From the NCBI GenBank assembly GCA_021787655.1, contig JAJYLM010000117.1:1-6718 (forward strand): DNA of 6,718 nucleotides, in the 5' to 3' direction. Of this stretch, positions 1-6,632 are shown in pieces. The notes under the pieces were generated by a model. That model worked only from the letters and a program-made list of their open reading frames with translations, ran no database searches and had not been told where the DNA came from. Positions within the stretch are counted from its first letter, which is position 1. Each line of letters begins with the position of its first letter. The translations under genes and the position numbers were made by a program. Origin of the DNA: a bacterium. Its GTDB lineage: Bacteria > JAMCPX01.

Positions 1-20
1 TGAACCATGGGTCGTCGTCC

Positions 21-1172
21 GTGAAGATCACCGACCGGTACATAGCGAAAGAGATCCTCTCACCGTTTGTTGTCAGCCTGCTTGCGATCAGCGCCCTTAT
101 GCTGGTGGGAAGGATGGTGCGGTTCTTTGACCTCATTATCGCAAAAGGCGTTTCCGTCACAGAGGTCGCGCTGCTGTTCCTGTATATGTCGCCGTTCATC
201 CTTGCACTTTCGATCCCGATTTCCGTACTCGTGTCCGTGGTATTGGCGTTTAACCGGCTGTCGGGCGACAGTGAGATCATCGCGATGAAGGCGATCGGCA
301 TCAATCTTGGCAAACTCTCGCGGGCACCGGTCTGGCTGGGGCTCATAGCGTATGTTGCGACGAGCTTCATATCGTTTTACCTGCTCCCGGATTCGAACGT
401 TGCACTGAAGAACGAATTCTTTAATATCATCATCAGGAAGACCACCGTCGGCATCAGCGACAAAGCATTCAATACCTTCACGGACAACATCATATTCTAT
501 GTTGACAGCCTGTCGAAGAACCGGGAGGTCATGAACCACGTTATTATTTATGACACCAGGAATCCAAAAATGCCGAACACCATCATCGCGGCACAGGGCA
601 GGTTCCTGGTGAACAAACAGAACAAGACGATCACGCTCTCGCTGCAGAACGGGTCTATCCAGCAGCTGGGCGATAATCCGGACACGATACGCCTCATAAA
701 CTTCAAAACATACGATCTGTCGTTTTCCCGGAGCGAGGTGAGCCCCTCCATGTCGTATTACAACAAGTCTACCTTTGAAATGACCATCCCCGAACTTATC
801 GGGAAATATTACCTTCTCAAGGCAGAGAAAAAGCCCTTCAATTCACTTCTGACGGACATCGCGGAGCGTTTTGCAATCCCGTTCACTGTTATCATCTTTG
901 CCATCATCGGGATTCCGCTCGGCATCAAATCTCCGCGATCGGGGAAGGCGTACGGTATAACCATCGCGGTTGTCCTGGTCCTGTTGTACTATATCGTGCT
1001 GAGCGGCGCTGAAACGGTGGGTAAGCTGAACATTCTCAATCCCCTGATTGCCGTCGCACTCGTCGATGTCCTCTTCCTGTCCATAGCGCTGGTGCTGCTC
1101 CTTCTGGTTTCTCAGGAGAAAGACCTCACCTTTCTCAATCCCCTGTCGTATATCTCAAGGAGATTTGCGTGA
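21..1172 (+). CDS. lptF: LPS export ABC transporter permease LptF (YjgP/YjgQ family)
   Basis: Inner-membrane subunit of the LptB2FG transporter, which extracts lipopolysaccharide from the inner membrane and passes it to the periplasmic Lpt bridge. The 383 residues match the usual family length. Hydrophobic segments lie at about 12-36, 48-77, 103-122, 284-303, 310-329 and 340-364, with a large hydrophilic periplasmic (jellyroll-type) region at about 125-275 between the third and fourth. Family hallmarks are SGDSEIIAMKAIGI (81-94) after the second helix and ERFAIPF...GIPLG (282-301) followed by RSGKAYG (306-312). The GTG start at 21 gives the typical MKITDRYI opening. There is no good Shine-Dalgarno in the 20 visible upstream bases, and a TGA at 1-3 may end a preceding gene. 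The last four bases overlap lptG. F versus G is assigned by gene order and the downstream partner, so the pair identity is firmer than the F label. Confidence 0.93.
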   Translation: MKITDRYIAKEILSPFVVSLLAISALMLVGRMVRFFDLIIAKGVSVTEVALLFLYMSPFILALSIPISVLVSVVLAFNRLSGDSEIIAMKAIGINLGKLSRAPVWLGLIAYVATSFISFYLLPDSNVALKNEFFNIIIRKTTVGISDKAFNTFTDNIIFYVDSLSKNREVMNHVIIYDTRNPKMPNTIIAAQGRFLVNKQNKTITLSLQNGSIQQLGDNPDTIRLINFKTYDLSFSRSEVSPSMSYYNKSTFEMTIPELIGKYYLLKAEKKPFNSLLTDIAERFAIPFTVIIFAIIGIPLGIKSPRSGKAYGITIAVVLVLLYYIVLSGAETVGKLNILNPLIAVALVDVLFLSIALVLLLLVSQEKDLTFLNPLSYISRRFA

Positions 1173-2254
1173 AGATTATCAGCAGGTATATCGTGGATGA
1201 ATTTTTACAGGTCTACCTCATCTCGATAACCGCATTGTCGGGCCTGTACATCATCGTCAACATTTTCGAGAGCCTGAAGGACGTCATTGCCCGGCAGCCG
1301 TCGGTGAATACCATCGTCATGTATTATGCCACGCAGATCCCCGGTATTTTCTACCAGACCATTCCGATGGCTGCGCTGCTCACCGTTGTTATCGTGTATA
1401 CGGTCATGTCCAGAAACAACGAAATAGGTTCTCTCCTGACGACCGGCATAAGCCCGTTTACCATCATCAAGCCCACGGTGTTTATCGTCCTGATACTCTC
1501 GGTCCTTCATTTTGTACTCGGAGAGTATGTGGTACCTGCAGCCAATATCAGAAACGCGGAACTCGATGCCCGCATACACCGCACCACGTCAAGTCTTTCG
1601 CAGAACTTCAAGGTGAACAATATTTGGTTCAAGTCGGATTCTGATATCTACCGGGTGGGGCTGTTTATTCCCTGGCTCGACACCATTAAAGATATCACCA
1701 TTTACAGGTTTTCAAAAGACACGAACACGCTCGTGAGCAGGACGGACGTTGATACTGCTGTCTGGAAGAACGGTACCTGGGATGCACGCGATATCTATTC
1801 GCGGAATTTTACCAACGGTGCACAGACAGCCTACGATTTTTCGGGGTCCACCGTGCTGCAGCTTCCGTTTATGCTGTCGGATTTCAAGCATACCGGCAAG
1901 ACGCCGGATGAGATGGATTACTCCGAACTCAGATCCTACATACACAAGCTGAAAGATGAAGGATACTCATACGCCCCCTATGATGTCGATCTCAACTCGA
2001 AGATATCGTATCCACTCTCGTCGTTGTTTGTCATCCTGCTCGTCATACCGTTTTCCTTGAAGAAACGGAAAACATCCGGTGTTATGCTCGCCTTCGGGGT
2101 TTCTCTCGCAATCGGGTTCAGCTACTGGATCATCATGGCGTTGTCCATGTCCATGGGCAACTCAGAAATACTCAACGCCGTGCTTGCCGCATGGCTTCCC
2201 AATCTCGTAACGCTTCTTGCGGCAGGTGTGGCGGTCTTTGTGACCCAGTGGTAG
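1169..2254 (+). CDS. lptG: LPS export ABC transporter permease LptG (YjgP/YjgQ family)
   Basis: Second membrane subunit of the LptB2FG lipopolysaccharide extractor, paired with LptF. The 361 residues show the six-helix layout: hydrophobic stretches at about 13-33, 48-79, 98-118, 280-296, 303-326 and 334-357, with a periplasmic beta-rich domain at about 125-265. Conserved elements are SRNNEIGSLLTTGISPF (81-97) and KISYPLSSLFVILLVIPFSL (278-297) followed by a basic KKRKTSG turn. The protein ends directly after the last helix (VTQW). The GTG start overlaps the lptF stop as GTGA and is preceded by AAGGAG at 1157-1162 with a 6-base spacer, so translation is very likely coupled to lptF. The ATPase gene lptB and the lptA/lptC genes are not in the window, which is common because lptFG often sits apart from them. 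Confidence 0.93.
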   Translation: MKIISRYIVDEFLQVYLISITALSGLYIIVNIFESLKDVIARQPSVNTIVMYYATQIPGIFYQTIPMAALLTVVIVYTVMSRNNEIGSLLTTGISPFTIIKPTVFIVLILSVLHFVLGEYVVPAANIRNAELDARIHRTTSSLSQNFKVNNIWFKSDSDIYRVGLFIPWLDTIKDITIYRFSKDTNTLVSRTDVDTAVWKNGTWDARDIYSRNFTNGAQTAYDFSGSTVLQLPFMLSDFKHTGKTPDEMDYSELRSYIHKLKDEGYSYAPYDVDLNSKISYPLSSLFVILLVIPFSLKKRKTSGVMLAFGVSLAIGFSYWIIMALSMSMGNSEILNAVLAAWLPNLVTLLAAGVAVFVTQW

Positions 2255-2256
2255 GG

Positions 2257-2290
2257 AAAAAGCCCCGTCTGTTCAGGGAACAGGCGGGCT
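2257..2290 (-). terminator. Strong hairpin after lptG with U-tract on the minus strand
   Basis: The stem pairs AGCCC (2261-2265) with GGGCT (2286-2290) and, above a small CG/C internal loop, TCTGTTC (2268-2274) with GAACAGG (2278-2284) around an AGG loop. That is 12 base pairs including one G-U. Read on the minus strand it runs straight into five T residues (complement of A 2257-2261), the form of an intrinsic terminator. Read on the plus strand there is no adjacent T-run, although the structure could still stop or stabilise lptFG mRNA. It begins only a few bases after the lptG stop. No minus-strand gene lies immediately to its right, so any terminated transcript would be antisense or long read-through. 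Confidence 0.45.
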
Positions 2291-2324
2291 CCGGTCAGCA
2301 CGGGAAAAGCAGTTTTTGGCTGGA

Positions 2325-2370
2325 TTCATGGACCCACGTCCCCGGAAGTTTTTATTTTTCGTGTCTTTTT
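2325..2370 (+). terminator. Possible weak terminator of the lptFG transcript
   Basis: A short GGAC-CCAC-GTCC hairpin (2330-2341), extended below a 2x2 internal loop by about three weaker pairs, is followed after seven bases by three T5 runs (2349-2353, 2355-2359, 2366-2370). The T-richness stands out from the surroundings and fits transcription ending between lptG and the next gene. The stem is short and set back from the T-run, so this is only a candidate. Confidence 0.28.
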
Positions 2371-2406
2371 GCCGGATTTCTGGTATAGAGAAAGCGAGTC
2401 TTAAGC

Positions 2407-2428
2407 CATTGCCCGTTGCAGGGCAGTG
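2407..2428 (+). promoter_or_regulatory. Hairpin in the leader of the c-di-GMP enzyme gene
   Basis: CATTGCCC (2407-2414) pairs with GGGCAGTG (2421-2428) around a GTTGCA loop, eight base pairs with one G-U, about 58 bases upstream of the ATG at 2486. If transcription starts upstream of it, the hairpin would sit in the 5' untranslated region. No T-run follows directly, and I do not see the conserved segments of a GEMM c-di-GMP riboswitch. It could be an RNA structure or a protein-binding dyad. The rest of 2255-2485 holds the elements listed separately and no convincing gene. No promoter with good -35 and -10 boxes was found there. Confidence 0.3.
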
Positions 2429-2485
2429 CACGGGGATACAGTTTTGATAGAGGAGTAGGGGGACAGGTACGGAAAGGCGAATGTT

Positions 2486-4831
2486 ATGGCAGGGAACTTT
2501 TCAGATCATATTTTACAAGAGCTTGGCATCGATGATGAAGAACTCAAAAAACGTAAACAGCTTCTATCGTTTTCCTCCGACGACGTCATCCTTCTTAAAT
2601 CAATCTATCAGAGGTCCCCGGACATTCCCGACAAGATTGCCGTCATTTTTTTAAAACATCTGCAATCGTTCGAGGAAACCAGGGCCATCATTCGTCAGTA
2701 CAACGCCGCAGACATCAAAAAGAAGGTCGCCGCGTATTTTCAGCAGCTTTTCCAGGGAGACTACGATCTGAAGTATATATCGGACAGGCTCAGCATCGGT
2801 TACCGGCATAACATTGCAGGCGTCGACCCGAAGTATTACATCGGGGCGTACGGCGAGGCGTTGAAGGAAATCATTACACTTATTCGGGAGCAGGCCGGTG
2901 ATGACAAGAAGGCCTTTACAGATTCGATTTCTGCGATCGCACGGGTCATGCTGTTTGATATCGCCAATGTCATGGATGCCTACCTCTATGAACAACAGAT
3001 CAAGATAAGCCGGATGAACAGGTTCTATTCTGTTCTGAGCAGGATAAACTCATTCATCATCAGGGTCAGCAATATCAATGAGCTGTTCGAAGGCATCTGC
3101 CCCATTCTTGTCGATGAGGGCGGATTTAAGTTTGCATGGATCGGGCTCGCCGACAAACAAACGAAAGAGATCAGGCCTGTTGCGCTGTGGGGGGAAGGCG
3201 AGGCATACATCCGGGGGCTCCAGTTCTCACTGCGGGAGGACCTGCCGCAGGGTATCAGCCCGCCGGGCAAGGCAATCCTGGAGGGGAAGATTATCGCGAG
3301 TGATGATATCGATCATGACGCGAGGATGCTCTCCTGGCGCCGCGGTGCCCTGAGCTTCGGCTTCCGCGCATACGCGTCGATACCGATCCGCATGAATGAT
3401 GAGGTCATCGGTGCGCTGACAATATATGCAGGGTCGCCGTTTACCTTCGGCAAAGACGAGATCCGTCTGCTGGAGGAAATAGCAGGCGATATCTCGTTTG
3501 CCATCGGCTATATCGGAAAACTCCAGAAGACGAAATATATCTCCCTGTTCGATCCCCTGACGGATCTACCCAACAGGAACCACATGCTGCAGGAACTCCA
3601 GAGACTGATAGACGGTGCGGCTGCATCGGGCACGTCTGTTGCGCTGATTGTCATGGATATCGACCGGTTCAAGGGTATCAATGAGACGATAGGGTTTACC
3701 AAGGGAGACATGCTGCTCAAACAAATCGTCACGATCCTGACGCCGGTGGTTACAGAAAACCGGCAGATGGGCAGGATCGGCCCGGATGAGTTCGCAATCA
3801 TCGGTTCCGATATCAACAATGAAGAAAAAATCTATAAGATCGTAGAGCGTATCAATGGACTTTTTACCGGCCCGGTCCAGGTCGACGGGGAAAAGGTCAA
3901 GGTATCGTTCAACATGGGTATATCGACATACCCGAATGACGGTACGGACGCCGAGGAACTGATAAAGATTGCCGAGGCCTCTCTCAATCAAACCAAGGGA
4001 ACGGGAACGAAAGGCGTCGTCAATTATTCCCCGGCCATCAACAGCAAGATATCCGGCATGTTGAAGATGAAGAACGACCTCATCAACGCGATCGAGCGCC
4101 GGGAGTTTACGGTTTATTACGAGCCCAAGGTCGATATCCAGAATTTTGCCATTGCCGGGGTCGAGGCACTGGTCCGGTGGCGAAAGCCTGAGGAAGGGCT
4201 GATCCGTCCCGCCCGGTTTATACCCCTGCTCGAGGAGACCGGTCTCATCGTAGAGGTCGGACAGTGGGTTTTTGAAGAGGCGGCGAAGCAGGTCATGCAG
4301 TGGAAGGCGAACGGCCATAACCTGAGGGTCGCGATCAATGTGTCGGCCGCACAGCTCGAACAGAAGGATTTTGTCCGGTGGATCATCATGACTGCCAAGG
4401 ACAAGGGCATTGATCCGTTGAGCATAGAACTCGAGATCACGGAGAGCCTGATCATGCGCAACGTAGAGGACAAGATCGAGAAACTGCTGCAACTGCGCGA
4501 TTACGGGATTCAGGTTGCCGTGGACGACTTCGGAACGGGATACTCATCCCTCGCGTACCTCCGTCGGCTGCCGGTAAACTCCCTCAAGATCGATATCTCG
4601 TTTATCAAGAGTCTGCCCGAAGACAAAGACAATACGAAGATAACCGAAACGATCATATCGCTGGCAAAGGCATTGAATCTGAAGACCATCGCAGAAGGGG
4701 TCGACAGAAACGAACAGATAGCATTTCTGAAGAAGCTCGGCTGCGATGAGGCACAGGGCTATTATTTCAGCATGCCCATGCCTGCAGATGAATTCGAGAA
4801 ATTTATCACGACGTTCGCAAAAAGACATTAA
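2486..4831 (+). CDS. Globin-coupled sensor GAF-GGDEF-EAL protein, predicted c-di-GMP phosphodiesterase
   Basis: Cytoplasmic 781-residue c-di-GMP signalling protein with no membrane segment. Domains in order: globin-coupled sensor (about 20-170), with probable proximal haem ligand His108 in YRHNIAGVDPKYYIGAY; a signalling helix (about 165-190); GAF (about 180-342); GGDEF (about 350-515); EAL (about 525-781). The GGDEF domain keeps DPLTDLPNR (356-364), MDIDRFK (390-396) and metal-ligand Asp391, but the signature is GPDEF (432-436) and the RxxD inhibitory position reads TENR (423-426), so cyclase activity is doubtful. The EAL domain keeps the expected catalytic set: Glu560 (EAL), Asn618, Glu650, Asp680/Asp681 (DDFGTGYSSL), Lys701, Glu737 and Gln757. 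Only YQPK is changed, to YEPK (Glu546). The likely output is c-di-GMP hydrolysis to pGpG, controlled by haem ligand binding and possibly by GTP and a GAF ligand. The ATG start has GGAAAGG (2471-2477) eight bases upstream. It stands alone between lptG and a convergent gene. Confidence 0.9.
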   Translation: MAGNFSDHILQELGIDDEELKKRKQLLSFSSDDVILLKSIYQRSPDIPDKIAVIFLKHLQSFEETRAIIRQYNAADIKKKVAAYFQQLFQGDYDLKYISDRLSIGYRHNIAGVDPKYYIGAYGEALKEIITLIREQAGDDKKAFTDSISAIARVMLFDIANVMDAYLYEQQIKISRMNRFYSVLSRINSFIIRVSNINELFEGICPILVDEGGFKFAWIGLADKQTKEIRPVALWGEGEAYIRGLQFSLREDLPQGISPPGKAILEGKIIASDDIDHDARMLSWRRGALSFGFRAYASIPIRMNDEVIGALTIYAGSPFTFGKDEIRLLEEIAGDISFAIGYIGKLQKTKYISLFDPLTDLPNRNHMLQELQRLIDGAAASGTSVALIVMDIDRFKGINETIGFTKGDMLLKQIVTILTPVVTENRQMGRIGPDEFAIIGSDINNEEKIYKIVERINGLFTGPVQVDGEKVKVSFNMGISTYPNDGTDAEELIKIAEASLNQTKGTGTKGVVNYSPAINSKISGMLKMKNDLINAIERREFTVYYEPKVDIQNFAIAGVEALVRWRKPEEGLIRPARFIPLLEETGLIVEVGQWVFEEAAKQVMQWKANGHNLRVAINVSAAQLEQKDFVRWIIMTAKDKGIDPLSIELEITESLIMRNVEDKIEKLLQLRDYGIQVAVDDFGTGYSSLAYLRRLPVNSLKIDISFIKSLPEDKDNTKITETIISLAKALNLKTIAEGVDRNEQIAFLKKLGCDEAQGYYFSMPMPADEFEKFITTFAKRH

Positions 4832-4849
4832 CCCGAACACTGTAGTTGA

Positions 4850-4873
4850 GCACCACGGTAACTTCCCTGGTGC
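4850..4873. repeat. Inverted repeat in the convergent gap (hairpin 1)
   Basis: GCACCA (4850-4855) and TGGTGC (4868-4873) form a perfect 6-bp stem, with GG/CC pairing (4857-4858 with 4865-4866) inside a C-C mismatch and a six-base TAACTT loop. It begins 19 bases after the stop of the GGDEF-EAL gene. No U-tract follows on either strand, so it is not a canonical intrinsic terminator, although a structure-assisted 3' end is plausible. Confidence 0.4.
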
Positions 4874-4888
4874 ATTCCCGGGGTTAAT

Positions 4889-4909
4889 CCGGAGACCGAA
4901 TGGTCCCGG
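4889..4909. repeat. Inverted repeat in the convergent gap (hairpin 2)
   Basis: CCGG (4889-4892) plus GACC (4894-4897) pair with GGTC (4902-4905) plus CCGG (4906-4909) around a GAAT loop, with a single bulged A at 4893, giving eight GC-rich pairs. Two copies of CCCGGGG (4877-4883 and 4905-4911) flank it and could form alternative pairings. It lies between the convergent GGDEF-EAL and lipid-kinase genes and has no T-run on either side. It could act as a bidirectional 3' end element or Rho-related structure, which is inference. Confidence 0.4.
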
Positions 4910-4945
4910 GGGCAAAGTAATCCTGCTGATTCCGGCTGTGCGTGC

Positions 4946-5875
4946 TTAACCCTGTATGTAGCTCAGCAGGGGTCCCGGGGTCACGACGATCCTCGTATCC
5001 TCGTACATATCACCGTCGATAGTGTATTTGAGGGCACTGTCCGATCGTATCTCGACGATTTTCGCGAGGACGTCAGTGAGCTGCTTGAAATCGGGCTCAT
5101 GTCCGACGTACAGCCTCCTGAGGCGCCTGATCACCTCGAAAGCACTCGCTTTCCCTGCAAAAACATGGATCCTGTCCGGGAGTTCCTCGGCCCGGTAAAT
5201 GGCGCGGAAATTAAGGCCGATGTTCCGGATGGCTGAGGATACGACGACAGAATATTCCTGGTAGGCAAGCCTGGTATTATCGATCAAGACCTCCGCGTGG
5301 ACAGGCTGAAAGAGCTTGTTCACGTAATCCGTCGACAGGATGGCTGAAGCAATGGCTTTGTAAATAATCTGGAGGGCCTTGACCGGTCCGGGATTGCCGC
5401 CTTCGTAATAGATGTCCATAAGATTGGCCACAAACCCTGTTCCGAACATGAACCCATACTTTCCGTTGACGTTCAGGACCTTGCTGGTCTTCGTCTTAAA
5501 CGGCCTGTTCTCCCGGTAATGTTCCACCAGTTTTTTCGTTATACCCGACACGGAGCCCTTGATACCGTACAGTGCATTGGATACGGTGTTCATGGTCCCA
5601 CCCCGCAGGTGAGCAAGGAGCGGCATGCGTTCCTCCCGGTAAACGTCGATAATGCGGCTAATGATCTGGTGATTCGTTCCATCTCCGCCGTTGACCCCGA
5701 TGATCTCGTACCCGTCTCTCTTTATTTCTTTTGCGACCTCGGTCAGTTCTTCCAGGGAAAACGGTGCAAAGACTGTTCCATACGTTCCGACGATGTCCCG
5801 CAGCGATTCGAGCGTGGACGGGTGCTTCATATTTTTTTTGGACCGCGGATTGTGAATGATACCGATTGCCTTCAT
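4946..5875 (-). CDS. Diacylglycerol kinase family (DAGK-catalytic domain, YegS/BmrU-like) lipid kinase
   Basis: Soluble 309-residue protein of the diacylglycerol/sphingosine-type lipid kinase superfamily, which transfers phosphate from a nucleotide to a lipid hydroxyl at the membrane face. An N-terminal nucleotide-binding half opens with IGIIHNPRSKK (4-14) and contains the signature GVNGGDGT (60-67) and LRGGTMNTVSN (90-100), the counterpart of the P-x-GT-x-N loop. A C-terminal beta-rich half carries YTIDGDMYED (284-293), matching the usual IDGE/D metal-site strand. Length is typical (about 290-320). The ATG start is preceded by GGAGAG (5889-5884 on the minus strand) with eight bases between. 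The gene converges on the GGDEF-EAL gene and diverges from the TVP38-type gene. The substrate cannot be read from sequence: diacylglycerol is the family default, but other lipids or undecaprenol-like alcohols are possible. Confidence 0.85.
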   Translation of the reverse strand: MKAIGIIHNPRSKKNMKHPSTLESLRDIVGTYGTVFAPFSLEELTEVAKEIKRDGYEIIGVNGGDGTNHQIISRIIDVYREERMPLLAHLRGGTMNTVSNALYGIKGSVSGITKKLVEHYRENRPFKTKTSKVLNVNGKYGFMFGTGFVANLMDIYYEGGNPGPVKALQIIYKAIASAILSTDYVNKLFQPVHAEVLIDNTRLAYQEYSVVVSSAIRNIGLNFRAIYRAEELPDRIHVFAGKASAFEVIRRLRRLYVGHEPDFKQLTDVLAKIVEIRSDSALKYTIDGDMYEDTRIVVTPGPLLSYIQG

Positions 5876-5923
5876 GCCACCCTCTCTCCAGATTTTATTT
5901 GCATTACGTACTGTTCATTGATA

Positions 5924-5936
5924 CACACATTGTGTG
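5924..5936. repeat. Perfect 13-bp dyad overlapping the TVP38-type start codon
   Basis: CACACA (5924-5929), a single central T (5930) and TGTGTG (5931-5936) form a perfect inverted repeat in the 58-base divergent intergenic region, ending on the GTG start codon. It could be an operator for one or both divergent genes, or occlude the start codon in RNA, but it is also a low-complexity CA/TG sequence that may be chance. Confidence 0.35.
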
Positions 5937-6632
5937 AAAATTGGCAAGTTCTTAAAAGAGAGGCTCGACAGGAAAACCGTCGCAAAGGTGGTGCTGCTTA
6001 TCTCCATCTTTGCGATTGCCACCATTGTCGTGTACAACACACCGCTCAAACGGTATATGGATCCCCGTGAGCTCAAGGCATTTCTCCTGTCATTCGGATA
6101 CTGGGCACCGCTGATATTCATGCTTGCGTTCGCCATCAAGGCCGTCATACCCTTTCCGTCATCTGTGTTTGCCCTTGCCGCGGGTCTCGTCTTCGGGCCG
6201 TTTTACGGCGCCCTGTACGCAATTATCGGGTCCGTGATCAGTGCGGCGATAGCGTATCAGTTATCGAGGAGGCTGGGCAGGGATTTTGTGATCAAGGTCC
6301 TGGGAAACAAGGCCAAGGCGCTTGACCGGCTGACCAATGTTCACGGGCTTGAAGTTGTCTTGTTTTTCAGAATAGTCCCGTCGCTGCCGTTCGACGTGTT
6401 TAATCTCGGAGCAGGACTCTCGTCCATATCGTTTTCCGATTTTCTGATCGGGACTGCCATCGGCATGACGCCGTGGTCATTTGCCCTGAGCTATCTTGGA
6501 GACCGGCTTGCCAACATGAAGCTGAACTTTATATCCTTTCTCTCGTTCTTTTTGATCATTGCGATATTTGCACTGCCGATCGTGATCAGGAAATTCTCAA
6601 AAAATTCCAGGAAGAAATCAAAACAACAGTAA
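5934..6632 (+). CDS. TVP38/TMEM64 family (DedA superfamily, VTT domain) membrane protein
   Basis: Multi-pass inner-membrane protein of 232 residues. A basic amphipathic N-terminus (1-16) leads into a first helix at about 17-34. The VTT/SNARE-associated domain spans about 55-190, with AGLVFGPFYGALYAIIGS (83-100), a following AAIAYQLSRRLGR (104-116) and the diagnostic FFRIVPSLPFDVFNLGAGL (144-162). A last helix at about 198-218 is followed by a strongly basic tail (KNSRKKSKQQ). Family members are linked to lipid movement or membrane homeostasis, and the exact substrate is not predictable. The GTG at 5934 is the first possible common start after an in-frame TGA at 5919-5921. Starting later at Met42 would lose the first helix. 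No clear Shine-Dalgarno is visible, so translation may be weak or rely on another mechanism. It is divergent from the lipid kinase, which suggests but does not prove a shared lipid role. Confidence 0.88.
   Translation: MKIGKFLKERLDRKTVAKVVLLISIFAIATIVVYNTPLKRYMDPRELKAFLLSFGYWAPLIFMLAFAIKAVIPFPSSVFALAAGLVFGPFYGALYAIIGSVISAAIAYQLSRRLGRDFVIKVLGNKAKALDRLTNVHGLEVVLFFRIVPSLPFDVFNLGAGLSSISFSDFLIGTAIGMTPWSFALSYLGDRLANMKLNFISFLSFFLIIAIFALPIVIRKFSKNSRKKSKQQ

Noticed and set aside
7..24. A five-codon ATG mini-frame (MGRRP) whose TGA overlaps the lptF GTG
   Set aside because: It resembles a coupling leader peptide, but it is too short to distinguish from chance and has no visible ribosome-binding site.
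2191..2388. A 65-codon plus-strand open frame across the lptG end and the following gap
   Set aside because: It overlaps lptG out of frame, runs through the hairpin and T-rich tract, and has no ribosome-binding site or family resemblance.
2384..2389. TATAGA as a -10 box for the GGDEF-EAL gene
   Set aside because: The only -35-like hexamer nearby (TTGCCG, 2369-2374) is just nine bases away, and no other box fits at 16-18 bases.
2400..2485. A GEMM-type c-di-GMP riboswitch before the c-di-GMP enzyme
   Set aside because: The location is attractive, but I do not see the conserved GEMM segments or its two-helix architecture in this sequence.
3566..4492. A 308-codon minus-strand open frame inside the GGDEF-EAL gene
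   Set aside because: It lies fully antisense to a gene with clear, conserved domains, its translation shows no recognisable family, and its length is explained by codon bias of the real gene.
5892..5897. TAAAAT on the minus strand as a -10 box for the lipid kinase
   Set aside because: It matches five of six consensus bases, but the resulting start would be about 10 bases before the ATG and would remove the Shine-Dalgarno. No -35 box is correctly spaced.
5519..6070. A 183-codon plus-strand open frame spanning the lipid-kinase start and the divergent gap
   Set aside because: It is antisense to the kinase and overlaps the TVP38-type gene in another frame. The translation is Cys/His-rich and low in family resemblance, typical of a shadow frame.
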